64,000 bases of DNA from Piscinibacter sp. GTDB lineage: Bacteria; Pseudomonadota; Gammaproteobacteria; Burkholderiales; Burkholderiaceae_C. The notes under the pieces were generated by a model. The model was not told the DNA's origin, did no database searches, and saw nothing but the letters and a program-made list of their open reading frames with translations. The number at the start of each line of letters is the position of its first letter. Positions within the stretch are counted from its first letter, which is position 1. This document shows, piece after piece, positions 38,845 to 46,818 of this stretch. The DNA is taken from contig JAHBZL010000001.1 in the NCBI GenBank assembly GCA_019635485.1, forward strand, positions 124,001 to 188,000. The letters are read 5' to 3'. The position numbers were made by a program, and so were the translations under genes.

Positions 38845-39888
38845 ATGGACATCACCCAGCTGCTGGCGTTCTCGGTCAAGAACAAGGCATCGGACCTTCA
38901 CCTGTCCGCCGGGCTGCCCCCGATGATCCGCGTGCACGGCGACGTGCGCCGCATCAACGTCGACCCGCTCGAGCACAAGCAGGTGCACGACATGGTCTAC
39001 GACATCATGAACGATGCGCAGCGCAAGGCGTACGAAGAGACGCTGGAGTGCGACTTCTCGTTCGAGATCCAGGGCCTCGCGCGCTTCCGCGTCAACGCGT
39101 TCAACCAGAACCGCGGCGCCGGTGCGGTGTTCCGGACCATTCCGTCCAAGATCCTGACGCTCGAGCAGCTGAACACGCCGAAGGTGTTCGCCGAGCTGGC
39201 GCTGAAGCCGCGCGGCCTGGTGCTCGTGACCGGGCCGACCGGCTCGGGCAAGTCGACCACGCTGGCCGCGATGGTCAACCATCTGAACGAGAACGAGTTC
39301 GGCCACGTGCTGACGGTGGAAGACCCGATCGAGTTCGTGCACGAGTCGAAGAAGTGCCTGGTCAACCAGCGCGAGGTCGGCCCGCACACGCTGAGCTTCG
39401 CCAACGCGCTGCGTTCGGCGCTGCGCGAGGACCCGGACGCGATCCTGGTCGGCGAAATGCGCGACCTGGAGACGATTCGCCTGGCACTCACCGCGGCCGA
39501 GACCGGCCACCTCGTGTTCGGCACCCTGCACACCTCGAGCGCCGCGAAGACCGTCGACCGCGTGGTCGACGTGTTCCCCGCCGCCGAGAAGGAGATGGTG
39601 CGTGCGATGCTGTCCGAATCGCTGATCGGCGTCATCTCGCAGACGCTGTGCAAGCTGAAGGACGGCAGCGGACGGGTCGCGGCGCACGAGATCATGCTGG
39701 GCACGGCGGCCATCCGGAACCTGATCCGCGAGAACAAGATCGCGCAGATGTACTCGTCGATCCAGACCGGCAACAGCGTCGGCATGCAGACGCTGGACCA
39801 GAACCTGGCCGACATGGTGCGCCGGAACATCATCTCGCCGGCCGAAGCCCGGGCGAAGGCGAAGTTCCCCGAGAACTTCCCCGGTTGA
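38845..39888 (+). CDS. pilT: Type IV pilus retraction ATPase PilT
   Basis: PilT is the hexameric ATPase that powers pilus retraction for twitching motility. The 347-residue protein has the N-terminal PAS-like domain (MDITQLLAFSVKNKASDLHL) and Walker A (GPTGSGKSTTLAAM). The Asp box (LTVEDPIEFVH), Walker B (DAILVGEMRD) and His box (GTLHTSSAAKT) follow. The ATG at 38845 starts at the family N-terminus. pilU follows after 16 bp. Confidence 0.97.
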   Translation: MDITQLLAFSVKNKASDLHLSAGLPPMIRVHGDVRRINVDPLEHKQVHDMVYDIMNDAQRKAYEETLECDFSFEIQGLARFRVNAFNQNRGAGAVFRTIPSKILTLEQLNTPKVFAELALKPRGLVLVTGPTGSGKSTTLAAMVNHLNENEFGHVLTVEDPIEFVHESKKCLVNQREVGPHTLSFANALRSALREDPDAILVGEMRDLETIRLALTAAETGHLVFGTLHTSSAAKTVDRVVDVFPAAEKEMVRAMLSESLIGVISQTLCKLKDGSGRVAAHEIMLGTAAIRNLIRENKIAQMYSSIQTGNSVGMQTLDQNLADMVRRNIISPAEARAKAKFPENFPG

Positions 39889-39904
39889 ACGAGGAATTGC
39901 AGTC

Positions 39905-41041
39905 ATGGAACGCGACCAGGCCTCCAAATTCGTCAACGACCTGCTGCGCCTGATGGTCAGCCGCAACGGCTCTGACCTCTTCCTCACGGCCGACTTCCCG
40001 CCCGCGATCAAGGTCGACGGCAAGGTCACGAAGGTCTCGCCGCAGCCGCTGACCGGCGCGCACACGCTGGCGCTGACCCGTTCGGTGATGAACGACAAGC
40101 AGGCCGCCGAGTTCGAGAAGACCAAGGAGTGCAACTTCGCGATCTCGCCGCAGGGCATCGGGCGCTTCCGCGTCAACGCCTTCGTGCAGCAGGGCAACGT
40201 CGGCCTGGTGCTGCGGACCATCCCGCAGACGCTGCCGACGATCGACAGCCTGAACCTGCCGCAGGTGCTGAAGGACGTCGCGATGACCAAGCGCGGCCTG
40301 GTGATCTTCGTCGGCGCCACCGGCTCCGGCAAGAGCACCTCGCTGGCCGCGATGGTCGACTTCCGCAACGAGAACTCGCACGGCCACATCATCACGATCG
40401 AGGACCCGGTCGAGTTCGTGCACCCGCACAAGAACTGCATCGTGACGCAGCGCGAGGTCGGCATCGACACCGACGGCTGGGAGCAGGCGCTGAAGAACAC
40501 GCTGCGTCAGGCGCCGGACGTGATCCTGATGGGCGAGGTCCGCGACCGCGAGACGATGGAACACGCGGTGGCGTTCGCCGAGACCGGCCACCTGTGCATG
40601 GCCACGCTGCACGCCAACAGCGCGAACCAGGCGCTGGACCGGATCATCAACTTCTTCCCCGAGGAGCGCCGCGCCCAGCTGCTGATGGACCTGTCGCTGA
40701 ACCTCAAGGGCCTGGTCTCGCAGCGCCTGCTGCCGCGCCAGGAAGGCAAGGGCCGCATCGCGGCGGTCGAGATCCTGCTGAACACGCCGCTGATCGCCGA
40801 CATGATCTTCAAGGGCGAGGTCGCCGACATCAAGGACCTGATGAAGCGCTCGCGCGAACTCGGCATGCAGACCTTCGACCAGGCGCTGTTCGACCTGTAC
40901 GAGAGCAACCTCGTCACGCTCGAGGACGCGCTGCGCAACGCCGACTCGGTCAACGACCTGCGTCTGCAGATCAAGCTGCACAGCACCCGGGCCCGTTCCC
41001 AGGACCTGGCGGCCGGCACCGAGCATCTCACCATCGTCTGA
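39905..41041 (+). CDS. pilU: PilT-like retraction ATPase PilU
   Basis: PilU is the accessory retraction motor that works with PilT. The 378-residue product has Walker A (GATGSGKSTSLAAM), Asp box (ITIEDPVEFVHPHKNC), Walker B (DVILMGEVRD) and His box (ATLHANSANQALDR). It also has the longer C-terminus typical of PilU, ending in a variable tail. It is in an operon with pilT. Confidence 0.96.
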   Translation: MERDQASKFVNDLLRLMVSRNGSDLFLTADFPPAIKVDGKVTKVSPQPLTGAHTLALTRSVMNDKQAAEFEKTKECNFAISPQGIGRFRVNAFVQQGNVGLVLRTIPQTLPTIDSLNLPQVLKDVAMTKRGLVIFVGATGSGKSTSLAAMVDFRNENSHGHIITIEDPVEFVHPHKNCIVTQREVGIDTDGWEQALKNTLRQAPDVILMGEVRDRETMEHAVAFAETGHLCMATLHANSANQALDRIINFFPEERRAQLLMDLSLNLKGLVSQRLLPRQEGKGRIAAVEILLNTPLIADMIFKGEVADIKDLMKRSRELGMQTFDQALFDLYESNLVTLEDALRNADSVNDLRLQIKLHSTRARSQDLAAGTEHLTIV

Positions 41042-41111
41042 ACGACGGTTTTGCGCGCGGCGAGCGGTCCCTGCGGGGGCCGCAGCCCATTTTCTCTCGC
41101 ACAATGCGCGC

Positions 41112-42005
41112 ATGAGCACCAAGACCTACGACGCGATCGCGCCGCGCAGCGCAGCTTTCCTCGGCCTCGGCGTGATGGGCCACCCGATGGCCGGTCACCT
41201 GGCCCGCGCCGGCCACCGCACCACCGTCTACAACCGCACGGCCGCCAAGGCGCAGGCCTGGTCGGCCGAATACGGCGGCGCCGCGGCGTCCACGCCGCGC
41301 GAGGCCGCGCGCGACGCCGACCTGGTCTGCGCCTGCGTCGGCAACGATGCCGATCTGCGTGCGGTCGCGCTGGGCGAGCAGGGTGCCTTCGCCGGCATGA
41401 AGCCCGGCGCGGTGTTCGTCGATCACACCACGGCCTCGGCCGAAGTGGCCCGTGAGCTGTACGCAGCCGCCCGCGAACGCGGCCTGCACTTCATCGACGC
41501 CCCGGTCTCCGGCGGCCAGGCCGGTGCGGTGAACGGCGTGCTGACGGTGATGTGCGGCGGCGACGCCGGGCCGTTCGATGCGGTCCGCCCGGTGCTGATG
41601 GCCTACGCGAAGGCCGTGACGCGCGTCGGCGCGAGCGGCGCCGGCCAGCTCGCCAAGATGGTCAACCAGACGGCCATCGCCGGGCTGCTGCAGGGGCTGT
41701 CGGAGGCGATCGCGTTCGGGCAGAAGGCCGGCCTGGACATGAAGCAGGTGCTCGAGGTGATCGGCAAGGGCGCTGCCCAGAGCTGGCAGATGGACAACCG
41801 CGGCGCCACGATGGTCGACGACAAGTTCGACTTCGGCTTCGCGGTGGACTGGATGCGCAAGGACCTCGGCCTGGTGCTCGACGAGGCGCGCCGCAACGGC
41901 GCGCGTGTGCCCGTCACCGCGCTGGTGGATCAGTTCTACGCCGACCTGCAGGCGCAGGGCGCGAACCGGCTCGACACCTCGAGCCTGATCCGGCGCCTGC
42001 GCTGA
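41112..42005 (+). CDS. NAD(P)-dependent 3-hydroxyisobutyrate dehydrogenase-family reductase
   Basis: The 297-residue protein of the beta-hydroxyacid dehydrogenase family has the Rossmann motif FLGLGVMGHPMAGHLARAGH, the substrate motif FIDAPVSGGQAGAVNG and the catalytic lysine in AKMVNQ. Substrates in this family include 3-hydroxyisobutyrate, tartronate semialdehyde and succinic semialdehyde; which one applies cannot be told. It lies between pilU and the convergent dolP and has no catabolic partner nearby. Confidence 0.88.
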   Translation: MSTKTYDAIAPRSAAFLGLGVMGHPMAGHLARAGHRTTVYNRTAAKAQAWSAEYGGAAASTPREAARDADLVCACVGNDADLRAVALGEQGAFAGMKPGAVFVDHTTASAEVARELYAAARERGLHFIDAPVSGGQAGAVNGVLTVMCGGDAGPFDAVRPVLMAYAKAVTRVGASGAGQLAKMVNQTAIAGLLQGLSEAIAFGQKAGLDMKQVLEVIGKGAAQSWQMDNRGATMVDDKFDFGFAVDWMRKDLGLVLDEARRNGARVPVTALVDQFYADLQAQGANRLDTSSLIRRLR

Positions 42006-42012
42006 CGCCGCC

Positions 42013-42645
42013 TCAGGGCTTCTGCACCTGCTTGGGCATCATGTCGGCCAGCTCGGCCTCGCTGACCACCTCGAACACGCGCACCACCTTCTGCACGCCG
42101 CTGACGCCGCGTGCGATCTCGCTCGCGCGGGTGGCCTCGCGCTCGGTGACGCGGCCCATCAGGTAGACCACGCCGCGTTCGGTCACCACCTTGACGGCCG
42201 AGGCCTGCAGGTCCTTGGCGTCGACGAAGCTCGCCTTCACCTTGCTGGTCAGGATGGTGTCGTTCGAGCGGCTGGTCAGCGAGGCCGAACCCATCACCCC
42301 GAGCTCGTTGACGATCGAGCGCACGTTCTCGATCTTCGCGACGTTCTGCTCGACGCTCGCCTTGTCGGCCTCGCTGCCCACCTCGCCAGTCAGCAGCACC
42401 ATGCGGTTGTAGCTGGTGGCGTTGACGTGGCCGCGGTCGCCGATCGCCTCGCGCACTCGGGTCAGCGACTTCAGCTCGATGCCCTGGTCCTCGACCTGGG
42501 TGCCGGACGTGCGCCGGTCGACCACCATCAGCGAGGTGCCGACCACCGCGCCGCCGACCAGCAGCGGTGCACAGGCCGTGAACAGCGAGCTCGCGGCCAG
42601 CGCCGCAGCGAGCGCGGCAGGCCGCGCGATCATCGATCGGATCAT
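42013..42645 (-). CDS. dolP: BON-domain lipoprotein DolP (YraP)
   Basis: The 210-residue precursor has a signal peptide ending in LFTAC, a slightly atypical lipobox, and two BON domains (about 55-120 and 130-200). DolP sits at the inner face of the outer membrane, supports envelope integrity and in E. coli affects BAM activity. It follows the diaA/gmhA-type gene with a 4-bp overlap, in the conserved order yraN-diaA-dolP. The lpoA gene usually found upstream in enterics is absent here. Confidence 0.92.
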   Translation of the reverse strand: MIRSMIARPAALAAALAASSLFTACAPLLVGGAVVGTSLMVVDRRTSGTQVEDQGIELKSLTRVREAIGDRGHVNATSYNRMVLLTGEVGSEADKASVEQNVAKIENVRSIVNELGVMGSASLTSRSNDTILTSKVKASFVDAKDLQASAVKVVTERGVVYLMGRVTEREATRASEIARGVSGVQKVVRVFEVVSEAELADMMPKQVQKP

Positions 42646-43238
42646 GTGTTTTCCTGTTCTCCCAGCAGCTGCAGGTCGACGGCGTCGCAGATGCAGTGCA
42701 GCGCGAGGATGTGCACTTCCTGGATGCGCGCGGTGCGCTCGTGCGGCACGCAGATGTGCACGTCGGTCTCGGTCAGCAGTTCGCGCAGCTTGCCGCCGCC
42801 GCGGCCGGTGAGGGCGATCACCGTCATCTCCTTGGCGCGCGCCGCCTGCACCGCGGCCAGCACATTCGCCGAGTTGCCGCTGGTGGTGATGGCCACCAAC
42901 ACATCGCCCGGCACGCCGAGCGCCTGCACCTGCTTGGAGTAGACGGCGTTGAAGTCGTAGTCGTTGCCGATCGCAGTCAGGATCGACGTGTCGGTGGTCA
43001 GCGCGATCGCGGCCAGCCCCGGCCGCTCGCGCTCGAAGCGGCCGACGAACTCGGCCGCGAAATGCTGCGCATCGCTCGCCGAGCCGCCATTGCCGCAGGC
43101 GAGCACCTTGCCGCCCGCGGTGATGCAGCCGACGACCGCGCCCACGGCATCGGCGATCGGCTTGGCGAGGATCTCGGCGGCCGCGTACTTCAGGTCGGCG
43201 CTGTCGAAGAACTGCTGCTGAATGCGTTGTTCAAGCAT
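42642..43238 (-). CDS. diaA: SIS-domain protein, DiaA / phosphoheptose isomerase family
   Basis: The 198-residue protein has one SIS domain with the sugar-phosphate motif GKVLACGNGGSASDAQHFAAE, then VGRFERERPGLAAIALTTD and TTSGNSANVLAA. DiaA tetramers bind DnaA and time replication initiation, while GmhA makes heptose precursors; the sequences are close. The conserved neighbourhood yraN-diaA-dolP favours DiaA. It overlaps dolP by 4 bp. Confidence 0.88.
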   Translation of the reverse strand: MLEQRIQQQFFDSADLKYAAAEILAKPIADAVGAVVGCITAGGKVLACGNGGSASDAQHFAAEFVGRFERERPGLAAIALTTDTSILTAIGNDYDFNAVYSKQVQALGVPGDVLVAITTSGNSANVLAAVQAARAKEMTVIALTGRGGGKLRELLTETDVHICVPHERTARIQEVHILALHCICDAVDLQLLGEQENT

Positions 43239-43293
43239 GACTGGCGATCATAAGACAGGCGCCCGGCCGCCCGGTTCCATTCTGGGGCGCGCT

Positions 43294-43674
43294 TCATGAC
43301 GCGTCGAAGGCCGCCCGGTGCCATTCGAGTCGCCCCCCGTCCAGCGCAACGACGTCGAAGCGGCAGGGCGGCGGCGCGGGGTAGCGCAATAGGAAGTGCT
43401 GCGCCGCGAACAGCAGCCGGCCGCGCTTGGCGGCCCCGACGCTGGCCGCTGCACCACCGAAGCGGCCGTCGCGGCGCGCGCGCACCTCGACGAACACCAG
43501 CGTGCCGTCGGGCTCGCGCAGGATCAGGTCGATCTCGCCGCCGCGCCCGCCGGGCCCGCGGGCGACCCGATAATTGCGCTCCACCAGCAGCATCCCCTGC
43601 GCGCGCAGGTGGGCCAGCGCGGCGTCCTCGGCCGCATCGCCCGTCGCCTTCGTCGTCGCACGCTTCGTGAACAC
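43294..43674 (-). CDS. yraN: YraN-family (UPF0102) nuclease-fold protein
   Basis: The 126-residue product has a PD-(D/E)xK-like core with GGEIDLILREPDGTLVFVEV and the preceding conserved Glu in GDAAEDAALAHLRAQG. YraN-family proteins are endonuclease-like, and their role is not settled. The GTG start at 43674 gives the family length. A longer frame upstream would run antisense through rsmI. Its start codon and that of rsmI, reading the other way, lie within the same 8 bp. Confidence 0.85.
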   Translation of the reverse strand: MFTKRATTKATGDAAEDAALAHLRAQGMLLVERNYRVARGPGGRGGEIDLILREPDGTLVFVEVRARRDGRFGGAAASVGAAKRGRLLFAAQHFLLRYPAPPPCRFDVVALDGGRLEWHRAAFDAS

Positions 43675-44581
43675 CGATCCCGCCTCGTTGTGGCGCCAGG
43701 CCGCCGCCGCCGCGGCCGGCCAGCAGCAGCATCCAGCCGGCGCACTGTACGTGGTGGCCACGCCGATCGGCAACCTGGCCGATCTGACATTGCGCGCGAT
43801 TCATGTGCTGCACCTGGCCGACGCGGTCGCCTGCGAGGACACCCGCCACAGCGCGCCGCTGCTGCGCCATCTCGGCATCGACGGCAAGCCGCTGCTGGCC
43901 GTGCACGAACACAACGAACACGCCGCCGCCGCGGGCGTGGTCGAGCGGCTCGCCGCCGGGCAGCGGGTGGCCTTCGTCAGCGATGCCGGCACGCCGGCGG
44001 TCAGCGACCCCGGGGCCGCGCTGGTGAACGCCGTGCGGGCGGCCGGGTACCGCGTGCTGCCGATCCCCGGCACCAGCAGCGCGGTCGCCGCGGTGAGCGT
44101 TGCCGGCGACACGCTGGGCAGCGGCTTCCGCCTCGCCGGCTTCCTGCCGGCGCGCGGGGCGGAGCGGGCCCAGGCAGTGCAGGCCCTGGCCGGGCAGCCG
44201 GACACCACGGTCCTGTTCGAGGCCCCGCACCGCATCGAGGCACTGGCGGCGGCGCTGGCCACGGCCTGCGGCGAGCGGCCCGTGACACTGTGCCGCGAAC
44301 TGACCAAGCAGTTCGAGACGGTGGTCACCCTGCCGTGCGCCGATGCGCCGGCCTGGCTCGCCGCCGATCCGAACCGCTGCCGCGGCGAGTTCGTGCTCGT
44401 GCTGCACGCCTGCGCCATCACCGGCGATGCCGGCCCCGCCGCCCACGACGGCACGCTGCGGGTCCTGCTCGCGGAACTGCCGCTCAAGCAGGCCGTGGCG
44501 CTGACCGCCGCGCTGACTGGCGCGCCGCGCAACGCGCTCTATGAGCGCGCGCTGGCTTTGAAGAACGGCGCCGCGGACTGA
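43667..44581 (+). CDS. rsmI: 16S rRNA 2'-O-methyltransferase RsmI
   Basis: RsmI methylates the ribose of C1402 in 16S rRNA using SAM. The 304-residue product has the tetrapyrrole-methylase fold with GALYVVATPIGNLADLTLRA, ACEDTRHSAPLLRHLGI, FVSDAGTPAVSDPG and LFEAPHRIEALAA. The GTG at 43667 gives a short leader before the first strand and overlaps head-to-head with the yraN start. The ribosome binding sites of both genes must lie inside the opposite coding sequence. Confidence 0.93.
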   Translation: MNTDPASLWRQAAAAAAGQQQHPAGALYVVATPIGNLADLTLRAIHVLHLADAVACEDTRHSAPLLRHLGIDGKPLLAVHEHNEHAAAAGVVERLAAGQRVAFVSDAGTPAVSDPGAALVNAVRAAGYRVLPIPGTSSAVAAVSVAGDTLGSGFRLAGFLPARGAERAQAVQALAGQPDTTVLFEAPHRIEALAAALATACGERPVTLCRELTKQFETVVTLPCADAPAWLAADPNRCRGEFVLVLHACAITGDAGPAAHDGTLRVLLAELPLKQAVALTAALTGAPRNALYERALALKNGAAD

Positions 44582-44584
44582 TCC

Positions 44585-44935
44585 TTACTGCTGGGCCGGC
44601 GTCGCCGTCTGCGCGTCGTGCTTCTGGTGGTGGATGCTCTTGCTGGCGTGGTTCTGCATCTTGTGCAGGCGCTTGCGCTCGGCCCTCGTGACGGTGCCGT
44701 CGGCCTTGGCCTTGTCTTCGGCCCTGTTGATGGCCGTCTGCTGGCGTTCGAGACGGTGCGTCTCGCGCTTGGTCAGCGCGCCGGAGGCGATGCCCTTGTC
44801 GATGCGCTTCTCTTGATTCGCCTGGCGCTGGTCGATGCCGGGGGTGGCAGCGGGCGACGAGGCCGCCTGGGCGAAGGCGCCGGCGGCGGCCACGGCCAGA
44901 CCGGCCGCGATGAAAAGAGACTTCAGGCTGTGCAT
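44585..44935 (-). CDS. Small secreted basic/helical protein of unknown function
   Basis: The 116-residue precursor has a clear signal peptide (MHSLKSLFIAAGLAVAAAGA, cleavage near AFAQA). The mature part is polar, Lys/Arg/Gln-rich and probably helical, with segments such as NQEKRIDKGIASGALTKRE and AINRAEDKAKADGTVTRAE. It should be periplasmic. No named family was recognised; the shape recalls small envelope-stress proteins. A GTAAA-N5-GTAAA element lies upstream. It converges with rsmI. Confidence 0.75.
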   Translation of the reverse strand: MHSLKSLFIAAGLAVAAAGAFAQAASSPAATPGIDQRQANQEKRIDKGIASGALTKRETHRLERQQTAINRAEDKAKADGTVTRAERKRLHKMQNHASKSIHHQKHDAQTATPAQQ

Positions 44936-45003
44936 GGTGGTTCCTGTCGTGATTCGGAGGTCGGGGCTCTCGGCCCCGTGTGCGGACAACGGCAGGTCGG
45001 GCT

Positions 45004-45038
45004 CCGTCGTGCACGACGGCAATGTAAACCCGGGTAAA
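45004..45038. promoter_or_regulatory. CpxR-like box next to a 16-bp palindrome
   Basis: In the divergent spacer between the small secreted protein gene and tldD there is a perfect 16-bp palindrome, CCGTCGTGCACGACGG (45004-45019). Five bases later comes GTAAA-CCCGG-GTAAA (45024-45038), which equals the CpxR consensus GTAAA-N5-GTAAA. A response-regulator site before a gene for a small periplasmic protein is sensible, but CpxR itself is not in this window. Confidence 0.4.
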
Positions 45039-45092
45039 GAACTGTCGCGCGGGGCGGCTTCTACAATGGTCCGGCACCGCGAAGGACCACCC

Positions 45093-46568
45093 ATGATCTC
45101 CCGCGAACCGACCATCGAGCGCCTGGCGATCGCCCGCTCGTTCCTGCTCGAGCCGTTCGGCCTGACCGAGGCCACGCTGGCCAAGGCGCTGGCCACCATC
45201 GGCACCCACCGGATCGACGACGCGGACCTGTATTTCCAGTACACACGCAGCGAAGGCTGGAGCCTGGAGGAGGGCATCGTCAAGAGCGGCAGCTTCGGCA
45301 TCGACCAGGGCGTCGGCGTGCGCGCGGTGGCCGGCGAGAAGACCGCATTCGCCTATTCCGACGACATCTCCGAGGCGTCGCTGCTGGATGCGGCGGCGAC
45401 CGTGCGCACGATCGCCGCGGCCGGGCAGAGCCGCCACGTGAAGACGGGCGGCGCGCCGAAGATCGCCACCAGCCGCGTGCTGTACGCGCCGATGGACCCG
45501 ATCGCGACGCTGGACAGCACGCAGAAGGTGGCGCTGCTGGAGAAGGTCGAGAAGCTGGCGCGCGCGAAGGACCCGCGCATCGCGCAGGTGATGGCCGGCC
45601 TCGCCGGCGAGTACGACGTCGTGCTGGTCGCGCGCGCCGACGGTACGCTGGCCGCGGACGTGCGGCCGCTGGTGCGGTTGTCGGTCACCGTCATCGCCGA
45701 GCAGACGGTGGACGGCCAGGTGCGGCGCGAGGTCGGCACCGGCGGCGGCGGCGGGCGCTTCGGCTTCGGCTATTTCCATGACTCAGTGATCGAGGGTTAC
45801 GTGGATCAAGCCGTGAACGCGGCACTGACGAACCTCGAATCCCGCCCCGCCAAGGCCGGCGAGATGAGCGTCGTGCTCGGCCCGGGCTGGCCCGGTGTGC
45901 TGCTGCACGAGGCGGTGGGCCACGGCCTGGAGGGCGATTTCAACCGCAAGGGCTCGAGCGCGTTCTCGGGCCGCATCGGCCAGCGCGTGGCGGCCAAGGG
46001 CGTCACGGTGCTGGACGACGGCACGATCCCGGACCGGCGCGGCTCGCTGAACATCGACGACGAAGGGCACGCGTCGCAGCGCAACGTCCTGATCGAGGAC
46101 GGCATCCTGAAGGGCTACATCCAGGACGCCATGAATGCGCGCCTGACGAAGGTGAAGCCGACAGGCAACGGCCGGCGCGAAAGCTACGCCGCGGTGCCGA
46201 TGCCGCGCATGACGAACACCTACATGCTCGGCGGCGACCAGAGCCGCGAGGAGGTGCTGGCCGGGCTGAAGCGCGGGCTGTACGCCACCAACTTCGGCGG
46301 CGGGCAGGTCGACATCACGAGCGGCAAGTTCGTGTTCTCGGCCAGCGAGGCGTTCTGGGTCGAGAACGGCAGGATCCAGTACCCGGTCAAGGGCGCGACC
46401 ATCATCGGCAACGGACCGGACGCGCTGACCCGCGTCAGCGCGATCGGCAACGACATGCGGCTCGATACCGGCGTCGGCGTGTGCGGCAAGGAAGGCCAGA
46501 GCGTGCCGGTGGGCGTTGGCCAGCCGACGCTGCGCATCGACCGCCTGACCGTGGGCGGCACCGCGTGA
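45093..46568 (+). CDS. tldD: Metalloprotease TldD
   Basis: TldD with TldE/PmbA forms a zinc protease that trims unfolded peptides and matures some modified peptides. The 491-residue protein has the metal-binding motif HEAVGHGLEGD and the C-terminal GVCGKEGQSVPVGVGQP region with the conserved Cys. It also has the glycine-rich GGGGGRFGFGYF loop. The start at 45093 precedes the family N-terminus. No pmbA gene is in the window. A hairpin follows the stop codon. Confidence 0.96.
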   Translation: MISREPTIERLAIARSFLLEPFGLTEATLAKALATIGTHRIDDADLYFQYTRSEGWSLEEGIVKSGSFGIDQGVGVRAVAGEKTAFAYSDDISEASLLDAAATVRTIAAAGQSRHVKTGGAPKIATSRVLYAPMDPIATLDSTQKVALLEKVEKLARAKDPRIAQVMAGLAGEYDVVLVARADGTLAADVRPLVRLSVTVIAEQTVDGQVRREVGTGGGGGRFGFGYFHDSVIEGYVDQAVNAALTNLESRPAKAGEMSVVLGPGWPGVLLHEAVGHGLEGDFNRKGSSAFSGRIGQRVAAKGVTVLDDGTIPDRRGSLNIDDEGHASQRNVLIEDGILKGYIQDAMNARLTKVKPTGNGRRESYAAVPMPRMTNTYMLGGDQSREEVLAGLKRGLYATNFGGGQVDITSGKFVFSASEAFWVENGRIQYPVKGATIIGNGPDALTRVSAIGNDMRLDTGVGVCGKEGQSVPVGVGQPTLRIDRLTVGGTA

Positions 46569-46571
46569 TGC

Positions 46572-46591
46572 CCGACGCTGCACAGCGTCGG
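46572..46591 (+). terminator. Hairpin after tldD
   Basis: A perfect 8-bp stem with a 4-nt loop (CCGACGCT-GCAC-AGCGTCGG) starts 4 bp after the tldD stop. There is no T-run, so strength is uncertain. It insulates tldD from the aroG leader promoter 20 bp further on. Confidence 0.5.
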
Positions 46592-46610
46592 CCCGGCGCC
46601 ACAGCCCGGG

Positions 46611-46641
46611 TTGACGCACCGCAGCAGTGGCGTGCTACAGT
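46611..46641 (+). promoter_or_regulatory. Promoter of the aroG leader
   Basis: TTGACG (46611-46616), 19 bp, TACAGT (46636-46641). If correct, transcription would start at about 46648-46649, almost on the A of the leader-peptide ATG, making the leader nearly leaderless. The spacer is longer than optimal. Confidence 0.5.
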
Positions 46642-46648
46642 CGCGCCC

Positions 46649-46723
46649 ATGCGTTCGCGCCAGTATTTCTTTGCGTACTTTTGGTTCTCGCACCGCCCGG
46701 CGGATGGAGAGGCCTCCCTGTAA
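46649..46723 (+). CDS. Aromatic attenuator leader peptide
   Basis: The 24-codon ORF encodes MRSRQYFFAYFWFSHRPADG plus four residues. Eight of its residues 6-13 include two Tyr, four Phe and one Trp, far beyond chance. It lies upstream of a DAHP synthase gene and ends 30 bp before a strong terminator hairpin. This is the hallmark of ribosome-mediated attenuation as in pheL/trpL. Stalling at these codons when charged aromatic tRNAs are scarce would leave the following GCCCGGCGG arm free. Confidence 0.9.
   Translation: MRSRQYFFAYFWFSHRPADGEASL
46695..46703 (+). promoter_or_regulatory. Antiterminator arm of the aroG attenuator
   Basis: GCCCGGCGG inside the leader ORF is identical to the 3' arm of the terminator (46765-46773). 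It can pair with the 5' arm CCGCCGGGC (46753-46761), preventing terminator formation. It begins 7 nt after the last aromatic codon. Confidence 0.75.
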
Positions 46724-46749
46724 GCAAAGCAGAGCGCGCCAGAATCCAG

Positions 46750-46781
46750 AAACCGCCGGGCCCCGCCCGGCGGTTTTTTTT
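46750..46781 (+). terminator. Attenuator terminator before aroG
   Basis: A 9-bp perfect stem CCGCCGGGC-ccc-GCCCGGCGG, extended by AAA/TTT, is followed by a run of eight T residues. It is a strong intrinsic terminator located between the leader peptide and the aroG start, without an intervening gene. Confidence 0.92.
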
Positions 46782-46818
46782 CGCCCTTGCCACGAACACA
46801 CCCGAAGGAGCCGCCGTC

